DNA of 5,690 nucleotides from Lachnospiraceae bacterium (GCA_019423745.1 JAHZAV010000070.1:1-5690), one strand, 5' to 3'; counted from the stretch's first letter, positions 1 through 5,460 are shown. The notes: a model not told the origin generated them from the letters alone. Program-made: numbers and translations.

Positions 1-50
1 GATACTTTGTGAACTTTATCCTGATACAATGATTATGCTGATGAAAGAAG
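1..50 (+). repeat. Element-like sequence abutting the yaaA remnant
   Basis: This stretch begins with GATACTTTG and contains TGATTATGCTG. Both blocks also occur, in the same order, at 4709-4740 inside the mobile-element region, with AAC and TTAT between them in both copies. The second copy is shorter by small deletions. In the yaaA reading frame there are stop codons at 10-12 and 22-24, so this is not the missing 5' part of yaaA. I infer that it is the edge of a related mobile element or a relic of one. The match is partial and short, so chance resemblance in AT-rich DNA cannot be excluded. Confidence 0.45.
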
Positions 51-51
51 G

Positions 52-438
52 CATCGCCTGGAGATGAAGGCGAAAGCTGAAATAGAAGATACCAAAAATC
101 TATATGACTATTGGGGTGAAAGATTATATCGTTCAGTGCTTGATGACAGCAGGATTATCATTAATCTTGCATCAAAAGAATACTCGAAATGTATAGAAAA
201 ATATTTATCAGATAAAGACAAATATATTACGGTTACGTTTTGTGAACAATCAGGGGATAAACTGGTAACAAAAGGTACATATGCTAAGATGGCTCGTGGT
301 GAGATGGTCAGATATATGGCAGAAAAAGAAATTGAAAATCCTGCAGACGTACAAACGTTTGACAGACTTGGATACAATTTTAGAAGAGATTTATCATCTG
401 AAATAGAATATGTTTTTGAACGAAAAATTATGGAATAA
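52..438 (+). pseudogene. yaaA: 5'-truncated peroxide stress protein YaaA (UPF0246/DUF328)
   Basis: YaaA is a cytoplasmic DNA-binding protein that limits free iron and damage during peroxide stress. Only the C-terminal half is here, about 128 residues against roughly 245-260 for the family. Recognisable family blocks are HRLEM (codons 52-66, matching the family YRLEM), KNLYDYWGERLY, IINLASKEYSK, YAKMARGEMVRYM and the terminal LSSEIEYVFER. Homology continues upstream of the ATG at 64 to about base 52 and then stops; further upstream the frame meets two stop codons. The ATG at 64 is therefore an internal methionine of the original protein, and I see no good ribosome binding site before it. The body shows no frameshift, so the break is probably recent or the fragment is tolerated. 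It lies just upstream of the PerR-type regulator, which fits a peroxide-defence locus. The identification is confident; loss of function is inferred. Confidence 0.85.
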
Positions 439-469
439 GATTGTGCGAAAAAGGGACATTTACAAAGTG

Positions 470-496
470 CTATTATTTCAATAATAGTGATTATTA
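470..496 (+). promoter_or_regulatory. Overlapping AT-rich dyads, candidate PerR (Per-box) operator
   Basis: Two overlapping dyads lie upstream of the perR -35 box. The first is a perfect 8-2-8 palindrome at 470-487 (CTATTATT-TC-AATAATAG). The second, TAATAGTGATTATTA at 482-496, matches the published 7-1-7 Per-box consensus TTATAATNATTATAA at 11 of 14 defined positions. PerR and Fur proteins commonly control their own genes from such sites. The position fits autoregulation, but the assignment rests on pattern only. Confidence 0.55.
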
Positions 497-507
497 CTAA
501 TTTTATA

Positions 508-535
508 TTGACATTTTAAACTTCTGATATATACT
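508..535 (+). promoter_or_regulatory. Sigma-A-type promoter of the perR operon
   Basis: A perfect -35 TTGACA (508-513) is followed after 16 bases by TATACT (530-535), a five-of-six match to the -10 consensus. It lies about 35 bases before the perR start codon. The candidate Per-box ends 11 bases upstream of the -35. It would drive perR and the overlapping rubredoxin gene, and perhaps the corrinoid-activator gene, because I see no terminator between them. Confidence 0.7.
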
Positions 536-569
536 TCTAATTAAGAATAAATCCTAATAAGGAGGGCAA

Positions 570-977
570 ATGACTAACAGAAGAAATACAATTCAGAAAG
601 ATCTTGTGAAAAATGCTGTATATGAAATGAAAAGGCATGTTACAGCAAATGAAGTATATGAATTTCTAAAAAAAGAATATCCTACCATTGGAAAAGGAAC
701 AGTATATAGAAATCTTGATATACTGTCAGAAGAAGGTGCTCTGAGAAAGGTTGAAGTGCCAGATGGAGCAAATCGGTTCGATATCACATTGAAAAATCAT
801 TATCATGTGAGATGTATAAAATGTGGTGAGGTATCGGATGTAGATATGGAGGAAATACCGGATTTAATGAAAAGAATTCATGATACGCATGGAATTGATT
901 TTTTGGAATATGATATTTCCTTTAAAGGCATTTGTCCGAGATGCAGGGAGAAGATGAAGGAGGAGCAGAATGGATAA
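570..977 (+). CDS. perR: PerR-type Fur-family peroxide-responsive repressor
   Basis: This is a 135-residue Fur-superfamily repressor, the usual length. The N-terminal winged helix covers about residues 1-70 (GKGTVYRNLDIL is the recognition-helix region). The dimerisation and metal domain follows. The full PerR regulatory metal set can be placed: H23 (family H37), D71 in RFD (D85), H77 and H79 in NHYH (H91, H93) and D90 (D104). In PerR, Fe(II) at this site catalyses oxidation of the histidines by peroxide, which releases the repressor from DNA. The structural Cys4 zinc site is complete: C82/C85 and C122/C125 as two CxxC pairs. GGAGGG at 561-566 precedes the ATG. The 3' end overlaps the next gene by 8 bp, so the two are probably translationally coupled. 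PerR rather than Fur or Zur is inferred from ligand placement and the neighbouring peroxide and rubredoxin genes. Confidence 0.9.
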   Translation: MTNRRNTIQKDLVKNAVYEMKRHVTANEVYEFLKKEYPTIGKGTVYRNLDILSEEGALRKVEVPDGANRFDITLKNHYHVRCIKCGEVSDVDMEEIPDLMKRIHDTHGIDFLEYDISFKGICPRCREKMKEEQNG

Positions 978-1628
978 AAAAGCGATGTATAAGCTGAGTT
1001 ACGGATTATTTGTACTGACTGCAGAGAAGCCCAAGAGGATAATGGCTGTATCATTAACACTGCAATCCAGGCGGCATCAGAACCTAATCAATTAAGTATC
1101 TGTGTAAATAAAGCAAATTATACACATGAAATGATCCAAAGAACCGGAAAATTCACAGTGTCAGTATTAAGCCAGAGTGCCCAGTTTGAATTATTTAAAC
1201 ATTTTGGTTTTCAATCCGGGCGGGATATGAATAAGTTTGAAACATTTGAAAAATGTGCAAGGGGCGAAAATGGAATTTACTATATCACAGAAGGAACAAA
1301 TGCGTATATTTCTGTAAGTGTTAATAAAACAGAAGATTTGGGTTCCCATACGATGTTTATTGGTGAAATAACAGACATGGAAGTCTTAAGTGATATCCCT
1401 TCTGTAACATACGAGTACTATCAGAATCACATAAAACCTAAGCCACAGGCAGTAGGAAAAACAGAAGATGGTCAGACAATATGGCGTTGCAGGATCTGTG
1501 GATATGAGTATGTAGGAGAAGAATTACCGGATGATTTTGTATGTCCTTTGTGCAAACATCCGGCATCAGATTTTGAAAAAGTGATAAAGAAAGCGGAGGT
1601 AAGGAAGGATGTCAAGTATGTGATATAA
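970..1628 (+). pseudogene. Flavin reductase-rubredoxin fusion (high-molecular-weight rubredoxin), frameshifted
   Basis: The natural start is the ATG at 970, inside the end of perR, with GGAGG at 959-963. The first frame reads MDKKAMYKLSYGLFVLTAEK, the typical start of the FMN-binding flavin reductase domain. It then runs off to a stop near 1095. The correct sequence (DNGCIINTAIQAASEPNQLS and onward) resumes in another frame from base 1038 to the stop at 1626-1628. Family-length alignment suggests one base lost around 1033-1038. The C-terminal rubredoxin domain is complete, with WRCRICGYEY and FVCPLC supplying the four iron-ligating cysteines. Reassembled, it is about 219 residues, normal for Hrb. 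In Moorella, Hrb passes electrons from NADH to the flavodiiron protein FprA for oxygen and NO reduction, which fits the perR context. An internal ATG at 1131 gives a 165-residue product lacking about a quarter of the flavin domain. Whether the frameshift is real or a sequencing error cannot be decided here. Confidence 0.85.
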
Positions 1629-1687
1629 CGGATGACCTTCTTTTTTTACAGAATAAAAAATGCACAAATTGTAGGGAGATGAATACT

Positions 1688-3229
1688 ATGAGAGGTCTTA
1701 GCCGAAAATTATATCTTGATCTTTCTGTTCCAACCGAAGAGGATCAGCGTTCAGACCAGCAGCGCATTCTGGAAGCTTTATCCGCGGAGGGCGTGAAAGA
1801 GGAGGTTCATATTCCGGTTCGCATGTTGAGACAACTATATCCATTACTTGATCGTGCAGGTTGGAAAATAACCGTTTCGCTTTCCTGGAATGGAGAAAAA
1901 TGGGAGCTGGTTGATATAGAAAGCGGAGATACAGCCAGACAGCATTATGGGCTGGCTGTGGATCTTGGAAGTACAACGGTAGTGGTGAGACTTTTAGATT
2001 GTAATAGTGGTGAGATATTGGGAGAAGAGAGCTGCTTTAATAAACAGATTCAGTGGGGAACCGATATTTTATCACGTATTTTTTTCTGCAAAGATGACAG
2101 GAAAAAACTGGAAGAGATACGGCTTGCTACAGTTGAGTCTATTATAGAGTGCATGGATAAGCTGGATGTAAAGCATCCGGTGTCACGAAAATGTCTGTCT
2201 ATGGTAGTAGCAGGCAATACCACCATGATCCACTTTCTTTTGGGAATAGATGCTTTCTGTGTCTTTTATACGCCACATGCTGTTCATGCAGACCGTCCGG
2301 GATTCCAGCCGGCAAAAGATCTGGACATTCCGCTGAATGGTTATGTATATTGTTATCCGGCGAAGTCTAATTATCTGGGTGGTGACATCATCAGTGGAAT
2401 GATTGAAACGGAATTATATAAAAAGGATGGAATCAGTGTTTTCTTTGACATTGGAACCAACGGTGAACTTGTGATAGGAAATAAAGATTTTCTTCTTTGC
2501 GGCGCCGGTGCGGCGGGGCCTGCATTGGAAGGCGGTGTAGTACACACCGGGATGAGGGCAGATGCCGGAGCAGTGGACAGCGTGAGGATAAGAGGTGGAA
2601 AAATCCATGTTCATGTAATTGGTAACTCTTCAGGAAAAATTAGCCCTAAGGGTATCTGCGGTTCCGGTATTGTCGATCTGATTGCGGAACTTTTTTTAGA
2701 AGGCTGGATAGATATTCGTGGTAAGTTTTCTCCTGAAAAAACGAATCTTATTCAGAAACGAGAAGGTCAGCTTTGCATAGAATATGCTCCGGGTCTGTAT
2801 TTTTATCAGAAAGATATCGACGAATTTATTCTTACCAAAGCCGCAGCACATATAATGGTTGAGATCATGCTCCGGGAATCTGGACTTGAACTGAATCAGG
2901 CAGATCGATTTTATGTAGCCGGCTCTTTTGGAAAATATGTATCTGTGGAATCAGCCATTACCATTGGGATGTATCCTGACATGGAACGGGAGAAGATGAT
3001 CAATGCTGGAAATTCTTCGCTGGAAGGAGCACAAAAGCTTTTGCTGAACAAAGAACTTCTTGCAGATATTGATCAGATACTGGAAGAAATGACTTATATA
3101 CAATTTGCGGAAGTGGATGATTTTCTGGAACAGATGGTAGCTGCCCAGGCCTTACCTCACACAGATTATAAAAAATATCCAACGGTCATGGAAAAATTAA
3201 AGAAAAGACAAAACATATGCTTTTATTGA
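1688..3229 (+). CDS. ASKHA-domain corrinoid activation protein (RACo-like, DUF4445), no ferredoxin domain
   Basis: This is an intact ATPase of the RACo group, which uses ATP to drive reductive reactivation of the inactive Co(II) cobalamin of corrinoid proteins in methyl transfer. From the ATG at 1688 it is 513 residues. ASKHA motifs, numbered from that ATG, are VDLGSTTVVV (about 91-100), VVAGNTTMIHFLLG (about 173-186), FFDIGTNGEL (about 252-261), GICGSGIVDL (about 322-331) and YVAGSFGKYVSVESA (about 409-423). RACo proteins usually carry an N-terminal 2Fe-2S ferredoxin domain. Here the first 85 residues hold no cysteine, so electrons must come from a partner, or this is a divergent subgroup. 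GGGAG at 1674-1678 is 9 bases before the ATG at 1688 but touches the in-frame ATG at 1679, so I prefer 1688. The gene is about 60 bases after the rubredoxin gene with no terminator visible, so it may be co-transcribed. No methyltransferase or corrinoid protein lies in the window, so the target is unknown. Confidence 0.88.
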   Translation: MRGLSRKLYLDLSVPTEEDQRSDQQRILEALSAEGVKEEVHIPVRMLRQLYPLLDRAGWKITVSLSWNGEKWELVDIESGDTARQHYGLAVDLGSTTVVVRLLDCNSGEILGEESCFNKQIQWGTDILSRIFFCKDDRKKLEEIRLATVESIIECMDKLDVKHPVSRKCLSMVVAGNTTMIHFLLGIDAFCVFYTPHAVHADRPGFQPAKDLDIPLNGYVYCYPAKSNYLGGDIISGMIETELYKKDGISVFFDIGTNGELVIGNKDFLLCGAGAAGPALEGGVVHTGMRADAGAVDSVRIRGGKIHVHVIGNSSGKISPKGICGSGIVDLIAELFLEGWIDIRGKFSPEKTNLIQKREGQLCIEYAPGLYFYQKDIDEFILTKAAAHIMVEIMLRESGLELNQADRFYVAGSFGKYVSVESAITIGMYPDMEREKMINAGNSSLEGAQKLLLNKELLADIDQILEEMTYIQFAEVDDFLEQMVAAQALPHTDYKKYPTVMEKLKKRQNICFY

Positions 3230-3237
3230 TCCGAGGT

Positions 3238-3276
3238 TGAGAAATCTGTCATGGTAAGCATATTCCAGATTTCTCA
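3238..3276. repeat. Perfect 11-bp inverted repeat between two genes
   Basis: TGAGAAATCTG at 3238-3248 is matched exactly by CAGATTTCTCA at 3266-3276, with a 17-base spacer. It sits in the gap between the corrinoid-activator stop and the HD gene's ribosome binding site (GGAGG, 3291-3295). No T-tract follows, so it is not a standard intrinsic terminator. It could be a protein operator, an RNA-stabilising hairpin or a processing site. The dyad is certain; its function is not known. Confidence 0.6.
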
Positions 3277-3309
3277 GAAAACAGAACAAAGGAGGAGACA
3301 AGATCAAAA

Positions 3310-4221
3310 ATGAAATTTGATGTGCTGGGGTTATTAGCAGCCTGCTCATATGCATTGGACTGTGTAGAGGCAGAGCTGATTAAAGTAACAAACAATCATT
3401 CTAAACGTGTGGCATATATGGCGGTTTGTACTGCTGAAAAAAATGGGTATACAGGGTCAAAGCCTGCAGGATCTGGCAGAGTGTGCATTGCTGCACGACA
3501 ATGCAGTGGCACAATATATTCAGGAAGAGCTTCAAAATGACGCTTTACGTAACGGGGTGACGAAGCTGGGAAGGCATTGTACCATAGGAGAAAAAATTCT
3601 GAAAAATATACCGTTTCATAATGATGTATCTAATGTCATACTGTACCCCCCCATGAAAACGCTGATGGAAGTGAACCTTTTGGAAAACAATGGAATGAAG
3701 TACCGTTTTTTGCAAGGATTATCCATATGTGTGATACGATAGATATATTTTGCCGATCTATGAAATCAGCTTCGGATGAGTGGAAAAGAACAGAAGAATT
3801 TGTAATAAAGTCAAAAGATAAATTGTTTGATTCCTTCTGCGTGGAAGTTTTTTTTAATGCTTTTTCAGATGAAAAAATTCATATGATTGATAATGAAACC
3901 CTGGATACGATGTTGTGGAAGAAAGTACCCAGAATAAAGCTGGAACTTAATTTTGCACAGATTAAAGCTATTGCAGATCTTTTTGCCCATATTGTGGACT
4001 ATAAATCACCCTTTACAAGTAACCACTCAATGGGTGTTGCGGAAGGTGCGGAAAAAATATCAAGGTTCATGGGATTTGATGAGGATATCTGTCAGAAAAT
4101 GTATATTGCCGGAGCTTTACATGACATAGGAAAGGTCGCAATCGGGAATGAGATTCTGGAAAAACCAGAAAAATTAACCGATGAAGAATTTAAAACGATG
4201 AAACATCATGCAGTATTATGA
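3310..4221 (+). pseudogene. Tandem HD / HD-GYP phosphohydrolase, two frameshifts and 3' truncation
   Basis: The start MKFDVLGLLAACSYALD is typical of a Firmicute protein with two HD domains, the second HD-GYP-like; such domains hydrolyse cyclic dinucleotides such as c-di-GMP. The first HD domain shows NNHSKRVAYMA and LLHDNAV. It is followed by HENADGSEPFGK, and the second domain by TSNHSMGVAEGAE and GALHDIGKVAIGNEIL. Three frame segments make the protein: 3310 to about 3456, about 3455-3649, and 3652-4221. The first shift fits one extra base in the G run at 3454-3456. The second fits two extra bases in the seven-C run at 3646-3652, so the net change is +3. Family homology ends at KHHAV near 4217, before the HHE and GYP motifs, and the foreign sequence supplies a stop at once. 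GGAGG at 3291-3295 precedes the ATG by a rather long 14 bases. The truncation looks real; the frameshifts could be sequencing errors. Confidence 0.85.
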
Positions 4222-4320
4222 CTGCCAGAATGGAAAGCCAGAAATAATCCATTCGGATTTGATAATATCGCTTTTCTTTCTTCATATTTTTGATGCTCTC
4301 CCCTAATAATAAAATATAGA

Positions 4321-4402
4321 GTACTTAAAACAAGTTCATTTAAACCATTTTACCATGTTTTGTACTTAAAATGTACTTGTATTATGAACTTATTTTGTAC
4401 TT
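4321..4402. repeat. GTACTT repeat cluster with AAGTTCAT/ATGAACTT dyad
   Basis: GTACTT occurs four times in the same orientation, at 4321, 4362, 4373 and 4397; two copies read GTACTTAAAA. An inverted pair, AAGTTCAT (4332-4339) and ATGAACTT (4384-4391), is interleaved. The cluster directly precedes the ribbon-helix-helix gene and lies within about 100-180 bases of the chromosome junction. Two readings fit: an operator array for that regulator, or arm-type sites for a tyrosine integrase or excisionase, as short direct repeats are found near the ends of Tn916. TTGTAC (4360-4365) and TATTAT (4380-4385) resemble promoter boxes, but their 14-base spacing is short. Confidence 0.6.
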
Positions 4403-4423
4403 ATCAAATGGAGAGGAAGCCAT

Positions 4424-4588
4424 ATGGAAAAAGATAAACATCTTGGTCTTCGGATTGATTCTGAGACGCACGGAAAACTGAAAAGTCTTGCTGAATTTGA
4501 GGGGCGTTCTATCAATGGAGAAGTGCTGTATCTGATTCGTCAGGCAATTGCTCAACATGAGAAAGATCATGGCACATTAAATAAATAG
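4424..4588 (+). CDS. Small ribbon-helix-helix (Arc-like) DNA-binding protein
   Basis: This is a 54-residue protein beginning MEKDKHLGLRIDSETHGKL. The layout fits the Arc/MetJ ribbon-helix-helix fold: a short N-terminal strand (HLGLRI, residues 6-11), helix A (SETHGKLKSLAEFEG, about 13-27), the turn RSINGE (28-33, matching the RSxNxE pattern common in Arc-like proteins) and helix B (VLYLIRQAIAQHEK). Such proteins bind DNA as dimers, inserting the paired strands into the major groove. GGAGAGGAAG at 4410-4419 is a strong ribosome binding site. The repeat cluster just upstream suggests self-repression, and a likely terminator follows at 4596-4632. No toxin gene is adjacent, so an antitoxin role is not supported. 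A role in controlling element maintenance or transfer is inferred from context. Confidence 0.85.
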   Translation: MEKDKHLGLRIDSETHGKLKSLAEFEGRSINGEVLYLIRQAIAQHEKDHGTLNK

Positions 4589-4595
4589 AAAGATC

Positions 4596-4632
4596 ATACA
4601 TCGGGCTGGTGAGTTCCGGTGTATTTTTATGT
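4596..4632 (+). terminator. Intrinsic terminator after the RHH gene
   Basis: ATACATCGG (4596-4604) pairs with CCGGTGTAT (4616-4624), giving a 9-bp stem with one T-G wobble and an 11-base loop. A short T-run follows (ATTTTTATG). It begins 8 bases after the RHH stop codon and would make that gene a single-gene transcript. Confidence 0.65.
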
Positions 4633-4639
4633 CAATTTA

Positions 4640-4717
4640 AAAAGTATCAAATGATGATACTTTTATAGGAATCAGTGATACTTTACGGCAGGTATTTGAG
4701 ATACCCCTGATACTTTG
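4640..4717. repeat. Phased GATACTTT repeat array (iteron- or operator-like)
   Basis: GATACTTT appears in inverted form at 4641-4648 and directly at 4656, 4677 and 4709; a partial copy GATACC ends a small palindrome GGTAT-TTGAG-ATACC (4691-4705). The first two copies form a perfect 9-bp dyad, AAAAGTATC/GATACTTTT (4640-4664). Direct copies are 21 and 32 bases apart, close to two and three helical turns, so a bound protein would sit on one face of the DNA. A further copy lies at bases 1-9 of the window. Candidate binders are the RHH protein, a replication initiator or a transfer protein; none is shown. Confidence 0.65.
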
Positions 4718-4768
4718 AACTGTTATACTGATTATGCTGGAAATAAAAGAACAGCAGGAAAACTTCAT

Positions 4769-4798
4769 ATGATTATTAGAAAAGCTCTTTCGGGTTAG
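4769..4798 (+). CDS. Possible 9-residue leader peptide
   Basis: The reading frame MIIRKALSG ends with TAG at 4796-4798. Its last codons lie in the 5' arm of the terminator at 4781-4815, and its stop codon falls in the hairpin loop. A modest AGGA at 4756-4759 sits about 9 bases before the ATG. A ribosome translating to the stop would cover the 5' arm and block hairpin formation, which is how leader-peptide attenuators work. So short a frame can arise by chance, and confidence is low. Confidence 0.3.
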   Translation: MIIRKALSG

Positions 4799-4819
4799 CA
4801 CCCCGGAGGGGCTTTTTTT
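4781..4819 (+). terminator. Strong intrinsic terminator / attenuator in the leader
   Basis: AAAGCTCTTTCGGG (4781-4794) pairs along all 14 bases with 4802-4815, allowing three G-T wobbles, around a 7-base loop, and the 3' arm runs into seven Ts (4813-4819). No full-length gene ends just before it: the RHH gene already has its own terminator about 150 bases upstream. It therefore most likely ends a small RNA or acts as an attenuator for the sigma-like gene that starts 165 bases downstream. Confidence 0.8.
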
Positions 4820-4834
4820 GTTGCCCTGAAATTT

Positions 4835-4891
4835 TGATTTCCGGCCAATAAGCCACAGGTCTGCCTGATCTGGTGGCCTGAAAGGAAATCA
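4835..4891. promoter_or_regulatory. Large structured dyad in the leader
   Basis: TGATTTCC (4835-4842) and GGAAATCA (4884-4891) are perfect complements enclosing a second hairpin. In the inner one, GCCACAGGTC (4852-4861) pairs with GATCTGGTGGC (4867-4877) with one bulged G and a 5-base loop. No T-run follows, so it is not a terminator. It may be a regulatory RNA element in the leader of the sigma-like gene or part of an origin of transfer. I do not recognise it as a named riboswitch. Confidence 0.55.
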
Positions 4892-4920
4892 GTACGTATG
4901 ATCAGAGGCATCAGAAGGAG

Positions 4921-4980
4921 CCGGTCCCCTCCGCTCTTGAATTTGGAACACGAAACAGATTTCAAATTCAGGAGGAACGG
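4921..4980 (+). promoter_or_regulatory. Hairpin covering the sigma-like gene's ribosome binding site
   Basis: TGAATTTG (4938-4945) pairs exactly with CAAATTCA (4963-4970), spacer 17 bases. Below that stem, CCTCC (4928-4932) can pair with the GGAGG (4971-4975) that serves the ATG at 4984, and the flanks CCG and CGG extend the match. The same CTCC could pair instead with GGAG at 4917-4920. These two alternatives would be an on/off arrangement for translation. The dyad is clear; the switching role is inferred. Confidence 0.5.
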
Positions 4981-4983
4981 ACG

Positions 4984-5460
4984 ATGTATGTAGAGCATCC
5001 ATATAAATTCAATGACAAATTTTATGCAAAAGTTGATGGGAAATTTTATGAAATAACCAGAGAGGTAGCCAAGGCAATGCTTTCCGCTTACCGTAATGAA
5101 GTTTACAGAAGTAAAAAGTGGCAGCCAGAAGATCCGGAAACCATGACAAGAAAAACAAAGTGGACGGAGCTGTTGGATTGTGTTTTCAGTGAGAATACAG
5201 ATGGAATTGGAGTGCAGGACTTACCAGATGAGGGACAGCGGAGCGTAGAAGATCTGGTAATTCTGCAGGCTGAATCAGCAGAACTGCATCAGAATATCGC
5301 AAAGCTGTCAGAACATGAGCAGTTTATTATCAAATCCATCTACTTTGAGGGCATGAAGCAGGTAGAACTGGCGAAAATACTGGGAATTTCAAAGGTTCGG
5401 ATGTCTCAGAAGGTCAGCGCAATCTTAAAGAAAATGCGGAAAATGTATGAAATGGGTTAA
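4984..5460 (+). CDS. Sigma-70-like small protein with region-4 HTH, mobile-element type
   Basis: This is a 158-residue cytoplasmic protein. Its C-terminal third (about 106-153) is a sigma-70 region-4 domain: LSEHEQFIIKSIYFEGMKQV followed by the helix-turn-helix ELAKILGISKVRMSQKVSAI. The N-terminal part (YKFNDKFYAKVDGKFYEITR) matches a family I know from clostridial integrative elements. No region 2 is evident, so it is unlikely to be a complete sigma factor. It may act as an anti-repressor-like or positive regulator of element genes, but its actual role is not established. GGAGG at 4971-4975 is 8 bases before the ATG and lies inside a potential hairpin, so translation may be controlled. A weak terminator follows, then an excisionase-type gene about 80 bases on. 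Confidence 0.82.
   Translation: MYVEHPYKFNDKFYAKVDGKFYEITREVAKAMLSAYRNEVYRSKKWQPEDPETMTRKTKWTELLDCVFSENTDGIGVQDLPDEGQRSVEDLVILQAESAELHQNIAKLSEHEQFIIKSIYFEGMKQVELAKILGISKVRMSQKVSAILKKMRKMYEMG

Larger units (their letters stand above)
4589..4983 (+). other. 395-base non-coding regulatory region between the RHH and sigma-like genes
   Basis: No standard-length gene is visible here on either strand. In order it holds: the terminator of the RHH gene, a cluster of GATACTTT repeats, a possible nine-codon leader ORF, a strong intrinsic terminator, a large dyad at 4835-4891, and a hairpin covering the sigma-like gene's ribosome binding site. The parts are listed separately. The arrangement reads as a long controlled leader for the downstream genes, though an origin of transfer or replication would also be rich in repeats and dyads. 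Confidence 0.6.

Noticed and set aside
1..67. Frame 2 at the window start (ending KEGIAWR) as a frameshifted yaaA N-terminal part
   Set aside because: It does not resemble the conserved YaaA stretch that should precede YRLEM, and the DNA instead resembles the element sequence at 4709-4750.
1636..1650. T-run after the rubredoxin gene as a terminator
   Set aside because: The seven Ts are not preceded by any convincing stem, so read-through into the corrinoid-activator gene is more likely.
4109..4285. Minus-strand 58-codon frame with a hydrophobic stretch and a nearby AGGGGAG
   Set aside because: Half of it is antisense to the HD gene and it spans the junction. The RBS spacing is long and I recognise no family. 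It is probably a chance frame.
4219..4307. Short open stretch after the HD truncation (YDCQNGKPEIIHSDL and onward)
   Set aside because: It has no start codon or RBS of its own and I could not match it to a family. It may be an element relic, but it cannot be supported as a gene.
4321..4820. CRISPR array
   Set aside because: The repeats are only 6-9 bases long, irregularly spaced and partly inverted, with no regular spacers.
4795..4998. Minus-strand 67-codon frame
   Set aside because: It runs through the terminator and the leader dyads, has no recognisable domain or good RBS, and overlaps the start of the sigma-like gene. It is a shadow frame.
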